From: Bacteroidota bacterium
GTDB lineage: Bacteria; Bacteroidota; Bacteroidia; Chitinophagales; UBA10324
Assembly: GCA_014190575.1 (NCBI GenBank)
Contig: BJGQ01000017.1
Span: 1 to 46,244 of the forward strand
DNA: 46,244 nucleotides
Direction of reading: 5' to 3'
Part shown: one piece after another, positions 26,774 to 36,086 of the stretch
Position numbering within the stretch: position 1 is the first letter of the stretch
How the letters are laid out: each line of letters starts with the position of its first letter
The notes under the pieces: generated by a model
What the model was told of the DNA's origin: nothing
Database searches by the model: none
Seen by the model: only the letters and a program-made list of their open reading frames with translations
Made by a program: the position numbers and the translations under genes

Positions 26774-27919
26774 ATGATGTTCGATTCAAATTACCTTACA
26801 CAAGATGAGCGCAATAGATACAGTCGACACATTCTCTTGGATGAAATGGGAGAAAAAGGTCAATTGAAATTGAAGCAAGCATCTGTACTTGTGGTTGGCG
26901 CAGGAGGATTAGGAGTTCCTGTTTTGCAATATTTAGTAGCTGCGGGAGTTGGTAAAATTGGAATTGTAGATGATGATGTGGTGGAAGAAAGTAATTTGCA
27001 ACGACAGGTTTTATACAACACTGCACACATCGGGAAAAAGAAAGCTGATGTTGCTGCCAAGAGTTTATTTCTGCTTAATCCGAATATTCAATATCAATCT
27101 TTCATTGATAAAATTCATTCGGATAACGCATTTGAAATTATTAGTGATTACAACATCATTGTTGATGGTACCGATAATTTTCCAACAAGGTACTTACTGA
27201 ATGATTTGTGTGTGAAGATGGATAAGACATTGATATCAGGTGCAATTTTTAAATTCGAAGGTCAAGTAGGTGTCTTTAATCATTTGATGAACGATGGAAA
27301 AAGAAGCGGCACATATCGCTGCTTGTTTCCGCAAGCGCCATCCGCAGATGATTCACCTGATTGTGCAACTATTGGTGTTATTGGAGTTGTGCCTGGATTA
27401 ATTGGAATGATGCAGGCGGCTGAAGTGGTAAAATTGATTACCGGAGTAGGAAGATTATTGGTGAATGAATTATTGCTTGTTGACCTGAAAGAAAATTCGT
27501 ATCGCAATCTCTATTTTCATCGCGATGAAAAAGCTGCTGCAAAAATTAAAAATGAACCACTCAGTTCGTCGCAGGATTATATAAATTTCTGTTCAAGCAA
27601 TGAGGTGGTGAGTTATGACATTGCAGAAATTTTGCCTAATGAATTAAAACGAAGAATAAAAGCGAAAGAAGATTTTCAATTGATAGATGTACGGGAACCA
27701 AGTGAACACGAACTCATAAACATTGGTGGAGAGTTGATGCCGATGAATGATATTTTCTTTCACACTCATAAAATCAATAAACAAAAACCGGTTATACTTT
27801 ATTGCAAAGTTGGTGAGCGTAGCGAGTGGGTAATTCGGCAGTTGCAGGATAGATACGGATTTAGTAATTTATATAATCTCAAAGGTGGAATGCGTGCATT
27901 TTTAGCGGATGGAAATTAA
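26774..27919 (+). CDS. thiF: ThiF/MoeB-type sulfur carrier adenylyltransferase with C-terminal rhodanese domain
   Basis: The 381-residue E1-like enzyme adenylates the C-terminus of ThiS. The nucleotide site VVGAGGLGVPVLQYLVAAGV, the acidic IVDDDVVEESNLQRQ and VDGTDNFPTRYLLND are clear. A C-terminal rhodanese domain starts near residue 295, with cysteine at LYCKVGERSEW, able to supply sulfane sulfur. A second Met one codon later is an equally good start. It lies 95 bp after thiH and is taken as the end of the thiamine operon. A MoeB role in molybdopterin synthesis cannot be excluded by sequence, but the context supports ThiF. Confidence 0.92.
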   Translation: MMFDSNYLTQDERNRYSRHILLDEMGEKGQLKLKQASVLVVGAGGLGVPVLQYLVAAGVGKIGIVDDDVVEESNLQRQVLYNTAHIGKKKADVAAKSLFLLNPNIQYQSFIDKIHSDNAFEIISDYNIIVDGTDNFPTRYLLNDLCVKMDKTLISGAIFKFEGQVGVFNHLMNDGKRSGTYRCLFPQAPSADDSPDCATIGVIGVVPGLIGMMQAAEVVKLITGVGRLLVNELLLVDLKENSYRNLYFHRDEKAAAKIKNEPLSSSQDYINFCSSNEVVSYDIAEILPNELKRRIKAKEDFQLIDVREPSEHELINIGGELMPMNDIFFHTHKINKQKPVILYCKVGERSEWVIRQLQDRYGFSNLYNLKGGMRAFLADGN

Positions 27920-28041
27920 GAAGGTGTTATTTTTTTAGTCTTTAATTGTTTCTTGAATAAGTTGTAGAACAAATATTCACCTCACAAAATCAAGCATTCA
28001 CCTGCACCTATTTGCCCGATGATAAAATGATTGCCTTAGTT

Positions 28042-28072
28042 ATTGTTCATCTCATTTGCTTTCATATTTTCG
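28042..28072 (+). promoter_or_regulatory. Bacteroidota promoter of the secreted protease gene
   Basis: TTG (28043-28045) and TATTTTCG (28065-28072) are 19 bp apart. The second element matches TAnnTTTG at all but one base. The predicted start lies about 15 bp before the ATG at 28095. Confidence 0.6.
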
Positions 28073-28094
28073 ACACCCCAAACAAAACAATTAA

Positions 28095-30791
28095 ATGAAA
28101 AAAATTCTCTCACTTCTTTTTGCTTTAGCCTCTGTTTCTGTTTTAACAACTTCTGCTCAAACTTTTGGCGGTGAACCCGAAAGTTTTTCTAAGAATTTTC
28201 TTTCACAAAATATTCCAACCACAACCATGGCCGGAGTAAATGTTGATGCGTTATTACAACAAGATATGTTAAACACAGGGAAGGATGTTCCTTACCGTTT
28301 TGGATTTAATCATTTTGTAAACATCAGTGCAGATAATAATGGTTTGTGGCAAACATTACCAACTGGTGATAAAATCTGGAGATTGAAAATTGTTTGCCCT
28401 GATGCTTTATCAATTAATATTTCATTCAGCAATTTCAATATTCCACAAGGAGCAAAATTGTTTTTATATACTCCAGATAAATCTTTTGTATTAGGAGCTT
28501 ATACCTCTCAGAACATTACTCCTGATTATTTTTTTGGTACAGATTTGATTCAAGGTTCCGAAGTAATTCTCGAGTATGATGAACCTGCTTTTCCTGCTTT
28601 TCATGGGCAGCTGGAAATTTACCGAATCACTCATGGATATAGAGATGCATTTAATTTTGCGAAGTCATATGGGCAATCAGGCAGTTGTCAAACTAATATA
28701 AATTGTCCGGCTGGAGCAAACTGGCAGGTTACAAAAAAATCTGTGGTTTGTATTGTTGATGGCGGTGAAATTTGCACAGGTGCAATGATTGCTGATGTTC
28801 CTCATTCAGGAACGCCATATTTTTTAACAGCTAACCACTGCATAACTGGTGCTACTGTTTCTACTTGGGTATTTCGTTTTAATTGGGAAGCTTCAGGTTG
28901 CACAAATCAAAACGGGCCGACTAATCAAACTGTAAACGGATCAACTTTAAAAGCCAATAAAACATCTTCTGATTTTGCCTTGCTTCAATTAAATAATATT
29001 CCCCCTCAAAATTATGGAGCCTATTATGCAGGTTGGAATCGCCAGAATGTTGCAGACTTATCAAGCATTGGTATTCATCATCCAAGTGGTGATATAAAGA
29101 AAATTTCTTTTGACAACAACCCTTGTACTTCTACATCATGGGGAGGCACCCCTGCCAATTCTCATTGGCAAGTTGATTGGGATGGCGGTCAATGCACAGA
29201 GCCGGGATCTAGTGGTTCGCCATTATTCAATCAGGATCATCAGATTATTGGCCAACTACATGGTGGAGCTTCAGCATGTGGAAGCGCTGATATGACGGAT
29301 GAATATGGAAAATTCTGGATGAGTTGGGATTTAGGAACCACCAACGCTACTCAATTAAAACACTGGCTCGATCCTCAAAACACAGGAAACTTAACTGATG
29401 ATGGTTATGATCCGTGGGCTCCTGTTGATACCATAAATCTTGCACTTCAAAATTTCAATACTACCGGTGCAAGTGTTTGCCTGGGAGACACAGTTGTTCC
29501 TGCATTCACAGTTAAAAATACAGGCGCAAACACCATCACTTCATTTAATATTCAATATCATTTAGATGGTGCTGCTAATCAAAACTTTGTTTGGAACGGA
29601 TCACTTGTTCACAACGCAATAACAACAATTACACTTCCTTCATTTGTACCAGCAACAGGAAATCATAATTACTGGGTTCATGTTTCTTCTGTTAATGGAA
29701 CTGGTGCTGATCAGGAAGCTATTGACGACACATTGCAAACTTCATTCTCTGTTATTTCGGGAATGCATTTGAATATAACCCTAACAACTGATAACAATGG
29801 TTCACAAACCTCTATTGATATTAAAAATTCTTCAGGCGTTATAGTTAATTCATGGATGGGCTTTTCAAGTAACTTAATTTATAATTTAAACGCTTGCTTA
29901 GACTCTGGTTGTTACACAATTACTTTTCATGATGCCGGTGGAGATGGAATTTGCTGCACAAATGGAAATGGTCATTTTACTTCCCAAGATGAGCAAGGAA
30001 ATTTGATTTTTGATGGAGGGACTTTTACATCCACTGTTTCAAAACAATTTTGCTTAGGAGTTGCGGCCACAGCTGCATTTACAATTATTGATAATTCAAT
30101 CTGTCTTGGCAAACCAATTAGTACCACTAACACTTCAGTTAACAGTTATACCTATCATTGGAGTTTAACAGGACCCGCAACACAAACAAGCACCAACCAA
30201 ACATTTAGTTATACCCCTAGCCAAGTTGGAACTTATACACTTACTTTAATTGCAGATAACGGTGGTTCATTTGATACTACCCAACAAACTATAACTGTAT
30301 TCCCGCAGCAGTCATTGAGTGTAAACAGTTCTCAGGCATCGTCAGCTACTGCAACTGATGCCAGCATCAATCTGATTGTAACAAATGGTACTCAACCTTA
30401 TGTTTATCATTGGTCTAATAACGCAACTTCTGAAGACTTAAATAATATCGGAGTTGGTACTTATTCAGTAACAGTTACAGATGCCAATGGGTGCACCAAA
30501 ACTACTTCTGTTATAATCACAGCCTTTAGCGGCATTTCAGATTTGTATTTTGCATCAATAAAGATTTTTCCAAACCCTGCAAACAATGAACTGGAAATAG
30601 ATTTAGGAGGAATAAAATTGAAAAGTATTAATCTGTATGATGAAACAGGAAGAAAAACTTTAGCTTCTTTCACTGAAAAAGAATACAATATTTATTTTGA
30701 TTTAAAAAATGTTTCAGCCGGCGTTTATTTCTTACAGGGAGAAAATGAAGTTGGAACTTTCACCCGCAAAATAATTGTACTGCACCCATAG
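28095..30791 (+). CDS. secreted trypsin-like serine protease with PKD/SprB-type repeats and T9SS sorting domain
   Basis: The 898-residue exoprotein has a signal peptide (1-21) and a propeptide-like region. The trypsin-fold (S1, lysyl-endopeptidase-like) domain carries the triad H248 (FLTANHC), D293 (SSDFALLQL) and S373 (PGSSGSPLF). Several C-terminal beta domains follow: a CARDB-like or extracellular sandwich (about 455-555), a PKD-like domain (about 660-740), an SprB-type repeat (TQPYVYHWSNNATSEDL) and a T9SS sorting domain (KIFPNPANNELEIDL). It acts outside the cell in protein breakdown. It is monocistronic, with its own promoter and terminator. Cleavage specificity is unproven. Confidence 0.92.
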   Translation: MKKILSLLFALASVSVLTTSAQTFGGEPESFSKNFLSQNIPTTTMAGVNVDALLQQDMLNTGKDVPYRFGFNHFVNISADNNGLWQTLPTGDKIWRLKIVCPDALSINISFSNFNIPQGAKLFLYTPDKSFVLGAYTSQNITPDYFFGTDLIQGSEVILEYDEPAFPAFHGQLEIYRITHGYRDAFNFAKSYGQSGSCQTNINCPAGANWQVTKKSVVCIVDGGEICTGAMIADVPHSGTPYFLTANHCITGATVSTWVFRFNWEASGCTNQNGPTNQTVNGSTLKANKTSSDFALLQLNNIPPQNYGAYYAGWNRQNVADLSSIGIHHPSGDIKKISFDNNPCTSTSWGGTPANSHWQVDWDGGQCTEPGSSGSPLFNQDHQIIGQLHGGASACGSADMTDEYGKFWMSWDLGTTNATQLKHWLDPQNTGNLTDDGYDPWAPVDTINLALQNFNTTGASVCLGDTVVPAFTVKNTGANTITSFNIQYHLDGAANQNFVWNGSLVHNAITTITLPSFVPATGNHNYWVHVSSVNGTGADQEAIDDTLQTSFSVISGMHLNITLTTDNNGSQTSIDIKNSSGVIVNSWMGFSSNLIYNLNACLDSGCYTITFHDAGGDGICCTNGNGHFTSQDEQGNLIFDGGTFTSTVSKQFCLGVAATAAFTIIDNSICLGKPISTTNTSVNSYTYHWSLTGPATQTSTNQTFSYTPSQVGTYTLTLIADNGGSFDTTQQTITVFPQQSLSVNSSQASSATATDASINLIVTNGTQPYVYHWSNNATSEDLNNIGVGTYSVTVTDANGCTKTTSVIITAFSGISDLYFASIKIFPNPANNELEIDLGGIKLKSINLYDETGRKTLASFTEKEYNIYFDLKNVSAGVYFLQGENEVGTFTRKIIVLHP

Positions 30792-30808
30792 GCAGTTTTA
30801 ACTTTTAC

Positions 30809-30854
30809 AACGGAGAATATTGCGTGAAAAGATTTTCACAAAGTATTCTCCGTT
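30809..30854 (+). terminator. rho-independent terminator of the protease gene
   Basis: An 11-bp outer stem (30809-30819 with 30844-30854, acggagaata/tattctccgt) encloses an inner 7-bp stem (gtgaaaa/ttttcac). It is followed by a T-rich run and sits 18 bp after the protease stop, before the M32 gene. Confidence 0.88.
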
Positions 30855-30900
30855 TTTTATTTCATTCGTTTACTAATAATAATTATAAATCATAAAAACT

Positions 30901-32394
30901 GTGAGCGCAAAAGAACTTTATCAGCAATATGTAACTGCAATGAGAAAGATTGCCGATATAAAATATTCAATCGCATTGCTTGGATGGGATCAGGAATGTT
31001 ACCAGCCGAAGAATGGAGCAGAGTTTCGTGCCCAGCAGATTGGAACCCTGAGCGGAATTGCACACGATTTGTTTGTGGATGATAAGCTTGGCGAAATTTT
31101 ATCGCAGCTACGACATGCTGAATTGAGTGAAATGCAGAAGCGAAATGTGGAAGAAACTTTTAAAGATTACACTCGTGAAAAAAAATATCCGACTTCGTTT
31201 GTTGAGAAGATTGCCCAAGTAACATCACAAACATATCAGGCATGGTTGAAGGCGCGTGAGCAAAATGATTTTAAGGTTTACAGCCCGATGCTGGAAACAA
31301 TGATTGATATGAAGCGGGAAGAAGCCGAAATTCTCGGTTACGAAACCCATCCGTACAATGCATTGCTCGATTTGTATGAACCCGGAGCAAAGACTGATGA
31401 GCTTGATGTGTTGTTCAAAGAGGTTCGCTCTAACTTAGTGGATTTTGTAAAAGAAATTGCCGCAAAGCCACAAGTGCGCACCGATTTTCTGAAACGCAAT
31501 TTTCCATACCAGCCGCAATGGGATTTCGGAATTGATATGCTGAAGCAGATGGGTTATGATTTTGATGCCGGTCGGCAAGATGTATCGCCTCATCCGTTCA
31601 CCACGAACTTCAGTATGCAGGATGTTCGTGTTACTACGCGGGTAAATGAAAATGATTTCAGCACCATGCTGTGGAGTTGCATTCACGAGGGCGGACATGC
31701 ATTGTACGAGCAGGGATTACTGGTGGAGAATTATGGACTTCCATTGGGAGAAGCAGTGTCGCTCGGCATACATGAATCGCAATCGCGCTTGTGGGAGAAC
31801 CTTGTTGGAAGAGGGTACAGTTACTGGAAAAATAATTTTCCGAAACTGAAAAATGTGTTTGCGGATTCGCTGAAAAATGTGAGCGATAAAGATTTTTATA
31901 AAGCCATTAATAAAGTTGAGCCATCATTTATTCGTGTGGAAGCCGATGAACTCACTTATCATTTTCACATAATGGTGCGGTTTGAAATTGAAAAAGGATT
32001 GATGGATAAAAGCATTCAGGTGAAAGACCTTTCAGAAATCTGGAACGAGCGCTACAAAGAATATTTGAATGTGGATGTGCAAAGTGATAATAAGGGAGTG
32101 CTGCAGGATATACACTGGAGCCACGGAAGCATTGGTTATTTCCCCACTTACTCACTCGGTAGTTTTTATGCCGTGCAGTTTTTTAATCAGGCCGCTAAAG
32201 AAATTGCGGGATTGAACGAGCAGATTGAAAAAGGTGAACTGTTACAGTTAAGAGAATGGCTGCGCGAGAAAATACATGTGCATGGTCGCCGTTACACTGC
32301 GCGGGAATTGTGCGTGCGCATTACAGGCGAGCCGCTGAACTTCAAACATTTTATGAATTACGCAAGGAAAAAGTATGAGGGGATTTATAGCTGA
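30901..32394 (+). CDS. M32 family metallocarboxypeptidase
   Basis: The 497-residue zinc carboxypeptidase (Taq type) removes C-terminal residues from peptides in the cytoplasm. The start is GTG at 30901. The zinc site is IHEGGHALYE (H262, E263, H266) with E292 in HESQSRLWEN. The M32 markers HPFT (H231) and IRVEADELTYHFH (near 350) are present, and length is normal. It is convergent with lgt, the 3' ends overlapping by 10 bp, so read-through transcription of each may affect the other. Confidence 0.95.
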   Translation: MSAKELYQQYVTAMRKIADIKYSIALLGWDQECYQPKNGAEFRAQQIGTLSGIAHDLFVDDKLGEILSQLRHAELSEMQKRNVEETFKDYTREKKYPTSFVEKIAQVTSQTYQAWLKAREQNDFKVYSPMLETMIDMKREEAEILGYETHPYNALLDLYEPGAKTDELDVLFKEVRSNLVDFVKEIAAKPQVRTDFLKRNFPYQPQWDFGIDMLKQMGYDFDAGRQDVSPHPFTTNFSMQDVRVTTRVNENDFSTMLWSCIHEGGHALYEQGLLVENYGLPLGEAVSLGIHESQSRLWENLVGRGYSYWKNNFPKLKNVFADSLKNVSDKDFYKAINKVEPSFIRVEADELTYHFHIMVRFEIEKGLMDKSIQVKDLSEIWNERYKEYLNVDVQSDNKGVLQDIHWSHGSIGYFPTYSLGSFYAVQFFNQAAKEIAGLNEQIEKGELLQLREWLREKIHVHGRRYTARELCVRITGEPLNFKHFMNYARKKYEGIYS

Positions 32395-33548
32395 TTTTTC
32401 TTCCTTCTGTTAGTTGTCCAGAAAATTCCGGCAATACCGGTCAGTACCATTAGCACCGCAATAATTTCGGCCTGAGTAGGAGAGATGCCAAAAAAATGAT
32501 ACTGCGAGTTCACACGAATCTGCTCAATCGAAAACCGTTCGATGCCATTTAATATTAAGTAGATGCTGAACAGCAAACCGGCGGTGGTAATGCGCTTGCG
32601 CAAAAACCAAAGCACCCCGAAAATAAATAAACACATGAGCACTTCGTAAAATGGAGTTGGGAAAACAGCAACCGGTAATTCATAACAATGGCGGCCAATG
32701 CAATTCGGAATTTCAACCCCTTCGTTAATTACATTGTGCGGAAACTTGTAAGCCCACATCCAGTCGGGCAAAAAAGAAAGAGCTGCTGGTTTTGGTGCGG
32801 TGTTATTAATTCCCCAATCGCCATCGCCGGCAAGCTGGCAACCAATGCGCCCAACCGCATAGCCGAGTATTAGTGTTGGGGCCATTGCATCAGCCATATG
32901 AATAACCGGAATTTTATTTTTAATGCAGTAATAAATAATGGCTGCGGCCGCAAGTATTAATCCGCCATACCAGGTTAATCCGCTGAACGATATCATTGCT
33001 TCAATCGGATGCTCCATAAAGAACGACGGGTTTTCTAAGTTGTCGAAAATCTTTGCGCCAATCAACCCGAAAATGGCCGCATAAATAACAATCTCACTCA
33101 CCAATTGACTTGGATATAATTGTATGCTCTCAGTTTTCGGTTCAGATAATTGTTGTTTTTTCTTCTCATAATACTTGGAGTAGGCAAAAAATGCAGCAAT
33201 GGCAATTCCGCCAATCCAGCTTCCCTGCATGGAGAAAACAAATGCCTGCGGGTTGGCAGTGAAAATGGAGAGATTGAAAAAGATTCCTATCACTTTAAAT
33301 CCAATGAGAAAACCCATTAGGCCATTCAGTACCAATTCAAATGGTGTGGCAGGTGTTCCAACAATAGTGCTTCTGATAATGGGTTGCAGCAATCCTTGTT
33401 TTTCTTTTCGCGCCAGTTCTTTGAACAAGATATATGCAGCGGATAAAAAAGCCAGCGCCATCATTAACCCGAACATTTGAAAAATATAGAGGAACGATAA
33501 ATCAATTCCCGTTAAACTTTTTACTAAATCACCAAGCGTAGGATACAT
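32385..33548 (-). CDS. lgt: prolipoprotein diacylglyceryl transferase
   Basis: Lgt attaches diacylglycerol to the lipobox cysteine of prolipoproteins in the inner membrane. The 387-residue protein has about eight membrane segments and an extra loop (residues about 215-265). The family signature reads GRIGCQLAGDGDWG, where most Lgt have GRIGN at the same site. Other markers, such as GLTWYGGLILAA and ISPTQAEIIAVLM, are normal. The abundance of lipoproteins in this window explains the need for it. Overlap with the M32 gene is convergent. The variant signature looks typical of the Bacteroidota type, but this is from memory. Confidence 0.9.
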   Translation of the reverse strand: MYPTLGDLVKSLTGIDLSFLYIFQMFGLMMALAFLSAAYILFKELARKEKQGLLQPIIRSTIVGTPATPFELVLNGLMGFLIGFKVIGIFFNLSIFTANPQAFVFSMQGSWIGGIAIAAFFAYSKYYEKKKQQLSEPKTESIQLYPSQLVSEIVIYAAIFGLIGAKIFDNLENPSFFMEHPIEAMISFSGLTWYGGLILAAAAIIYYCIKNKIPVIHMADAMAPTLILGYAVGRIGCQLAGDGDWGINNTAPKPAALSFLPDWMWAYKFPHNVINEGVEIPNCIGRHCYELPVAVFPTPFYEVLMCLFIFGVLWFLRKRITTAGLLFSIYLILNGIERFSIEQIRVNSQYHFFGISPTQAEIIAVLMVLTGIAGIFWTTNRRKKNQL

Positions 33549-33579
33549 TTATTTAAAATGAAAAATGAAAAATTAATAA

Positions 33580-34953
33580 TTAAAAATGGTTTGTCAGTTC
33601 GGTATTGGTAGTGCTCACTTTATCACCCGAAATTATTTCTCCTATCACATAATCATCTTCAGCTGAAATAAGTTTAACGGAAAAAATATTATTTATTAAC
33701 GAAGAGTGATAAGGAACCTTAACCTTTATGTAATTATCGCTGAAACCTTCGAGCAGTCCATTGTGTTCATCTGATTCAAACAATACAATTCGTGTTGTGC
33801 CAATATGTTCAGCATAAAAATGATTTCGTTTTTTTTCAGAAAGTTGGCGAAGAATTTTATTCCGTTCCTGACGAATGCGCATTGGAATTTTTTCGGTCAT
33901 CAAAGCCGCTTCAGTATTCGCCCGTTCAGAGTAAGTGAACACATGCAGGTACGAAACATCAAGCGACAAAAGAAAATCAACAGTTTCGTTAAACAGTTCG
34001 TCTGTTTCACCGGGGAAACCAACAATCACATCCACACCAATGCATGCATGAGGCATCACACTTTTTATTTTTTCAACCCGACTCACATAAGTATCGCGCA
34101 GATAACGGCGCTTCATGTTTTTTAAAACCTCATCAGAACCTGATTGTAAGGGAATATGAAAATGAGGCATGAAACTTTTTGATTTCGAAACAAAATCAAT
34201 CATTTCATCTTTTAATAAATTGGGTTCAATGGACGAAATTCTGAACCGGTCAATGTCAGTTTCAGCATCTAATGCTTGAATGAGTTCAAAGAAATTTTCG
34301 TTTCGTGAATTGTCGGCTGCATTAATTCCGAAATCGCCAATGTTTACTCCGGTCAGCACAATTTCTTTTACCCCAGCTTTTTCCAGTTCTTTCGCTTGAA
34401 TAACAACATTGGCTGTTGAATCGCTACGGCTTTTTCCACGGGCCAATGGAATGGTGCAATAGGTACAGGAATAATCGCAACCATCCTGCACTTTCAGAAA
34501 GGCACGGGTTCTTTCGCCCAACGAGTAACTGCTTTTAAAAAAATTTACTTCGCTTATATCGCAACTGAAGAAAACGGCTTTTTCGCCATGTACCTTTTCT
34601 TCAGGTAATTGTTCAAAATATTTTGCAAGATTAAACTTGTCGTTAGTACCAACTACCAGGTCAACTCCTTCAATAGAGGCAATTTCTTCAGGTTTTAGTT
34701 GAGCGTAACAACCAACCACTACAATTTTTGCATCGGGAGAATTACGGAGGGCACGCTTAACTATAGTTCGTGTTTCCTTATCAGCATTTTCAGTAACCGA
34801 ACAGGTGTTTATTAAATAAATATTGGCGGCGTCATCAAACTTCACTTTGTTGTACCCTTCTTTTTCAAGATTACGGGCAATGGTTGAGGTTTCTGCAAAG
34901 TTGAGTTTGCAGCCAAGGGTGTGATAAGCAATGGTTTTACTTTTTTCAGTCAC
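33580..34953 (-). CDS. mtaB: tRNA t6A37 methylthiotransferase MtaB
   Basis: MtaB is a radical SAM methylthiotransferase that converts t6A37 to ms2t6A37 in tRNAs reading ANN codons. The 457-residue protein starts at GTG (34951-34953). It shows the N-terminal MTTase domain (YHTLGCKLNFAE, INTCSVTENAD, VVGCYAQLKPEE), the radical SAM motif CDYSCTYCTIP, and a TRAM-like C-terminus. Family length agrees. The closely related MiaB or RimO assignments are less likely because of the MtaB-type sequence around the first cysteines. It is alone, 31 bp upstream of lgt on the same strand, and possibly cotranscribed. Confidence 0.93.
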   Translation of the reverse strand: MTEKSKTIAYHTLGCKLNFAETSTIARNLEKEGYNKVKFDDAANIYLINTCSVTENADKETRTIVKRALRNSPDAKIVVVGCYAQLKPEEIASIEGVDLVVGTNDKFNLAKYFEQLPEEKVHGEKAVFFSCDISEVNFFKSSYSLGERTRAFLKVQDGCDYSCTYCTIPLARGKSRSDSTANVVIQAKELEKAGVKEIVLTGVNIGDFGINAADNSRNENFFELIQALDAETDIDRFRISSIEPNLLKDEMIDFVSKSKSFMPHFHIPLQSGSDEVLKNMKRRYLRDTYVSRVEKIKSVMPHACIGVDVIVGFPGETDELFNETVDFLLSLDVSYLHVFTYSERANTEAALMTEKIPMRIRQERNKILRQLSEKKRNHFYAEHIGTTRIVLFESDEHNGLLEGFSDNYIKVKVPYHSSLINNIFSVKLISAEDDYVIGEIISGDKVSTTNTELTNHF

Positions 34954-34981
34954 GCGGGCAAAAGTAATCGAAGTGCGCTAA

Positions 34982-35105
34982 TTGACTTCTTCAGAAAATG
35001 GTAGGCGGTTTAAAGGAAGAGTCTTCGACAAGCTCAGACTGACAGTATTAAAAAGTGTCAATGTCACACTGAGCTTGTCGAAGTGTTTTTTTCCGAAGAA
35101 GTCAA
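34982..35105. repeat. nested inverted repeat (REP/MITE-like element)
   Basis: The outer arms ttgacttcttc (34982-34992) and gaagaagtcaa (35095-35105) match perfectly. The inner arms at 35023-35044 and 35062-35083 pair at 20 of 22 positions, with a perfect 15-bp cttcgacaagctcag core. The element occupies the gap between the divergent mtaB and the lipoprotein/sugar-transferase operon. A similar 'cttcgacaagctcag' palindrome is one I recognise as widely scattered in Bacteroidota genomes. A 103-codon frame across it is an artefact. Confidence 0.82.
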
Positions 35106-35222
35106 ATCTGTTTTTACTGTTCAATTACAATTGCATTCTTATTTTGCGCCCCCTTAAAATAAATTTTTCAGTTCACACAATAATTTTCACTAACCAAAGT
35201 TACAGTGCAATTAATCCCTCAT

Positions 35223-36086
35223 TTGAAAACACCATTTACCCTGCTTTTAATTATTATTTATTCTTGCGTAAGTATGTTTCTGCCTTCGTGTAATATTATT
35301 AACCCTTCTGAAAAAATACCTGCTTATATTCAAATTGATTCTCCGGCTTTTCAAATTAAAAACAGCACACAAGGAACCAGTTCTCAAAAAATTACAGATT
35401 CTTGGGTATATGTAAATTATAATCTGCAGGGAGTTTATGAAATGCCGAAAAAGTTTCCGGTGTTGGAGACAGGCACGCAGGAAATAATTGTAGCTGCCGG
35501 TGTAATTCAAAATGGAGTTGCAGGAACAAGAATCGCTTATCCTTTTTTTAACCCTGACACATTTGTTGTAAACCTGCAATCGAAAGAAACTTACCATTTT
35601 AAACCAACTTTTACCTATAAGGATAGTGTCGACTTTTTATTAAATGAAGATTTTGAATCAGGAAATAAATTCGTAAAATTAGGTGGCGATACCACATTAA
35701 TTCGGTTGAATGATTTTAATGTTTTTGAAGGAACTTGGTGTGGCTTAATAAAATTAGATTCAGTTTCAGTAGGAGCTGAGTGTAATTCAACAGATACATA
35801 TCCGTTTAATAATAATGGCTCCCAGGTTTATATTGAATTGAATTATAAGTGTAATCAAAAATTTGAAATCGGAGTCCTTGCTAATACCAATGGAAGTTCC
35901 ATCAAATTTTACAACTGGAACATTACTCCAAAAGATAACTGGAGTAAAATATATTTAAATCTCACAGAAGTTTTGCAATCGATAATTCCTGATAACTATG
36001 GTGTATTAATCAGGGTTGAAAAGGACTCTTCGGTTACAACAAGTAATGTTTATATTGATAACTTAAAACTAATTACATTTCTTTGA
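35223..36086 (+). CDS. hypothetical lipoprotein upstream of sugar transferase
   Basis: I start this at TTG 35223, giving KTPFTLLLIIIYSCVSMFLPSC, a lipoprotein leader ending in a lipobox cysteine. A GTG six codons upstream gives a poorer leader. The mature region (about 265 residues) has a beta-rich N-terminal part (SWVYVNYNLQGVYEMPKKF, IAYPFFNPDTFVVNL). The C-terminal part resembles a carbohydrate-binding or jelly-roll fold (VYIELNYKCNQKFEIGVLA; SNVYIDNLKL). No named family is recognised. It overlaps the polyprenyl glycosylphosphotransferase gene by 4 bp, so the products probably act in one process. A cell-surface location is likely. Confidence 0.8.
   Translation: MKTPFTLLLIIIYSCVSMFLPSCNIINPSEKIPAYIQIDSPAFQIKNSTQGTSSQKITDSWVYVNYNLQGVYEMPKKFPVLETGTQEIIVAAGVIQNGVAGTRIAYPFFNPDTFVVNLQSKETYHFKPTFTYKDSVDFLLNEDFESGNKFVKLGGDTTLIRLNDFNVFEGTWCGLIKLDSVSVGAECNSTDTYPFNNNGSQVYIELNYKCNQKFEIGVLANTNGSSIKFYNWNITPKDNWSKIYLNLTEVLQSIIPDNYGVLIRVEKDSSVTTSNVYIDNLKLITFL

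Noticed and set aside
34982-35293. 103-codon plus-strand frame
   Set aside because: It runs across the nested inverted repeat and into the leader of the next lipoprotein gene. It has no coding character.
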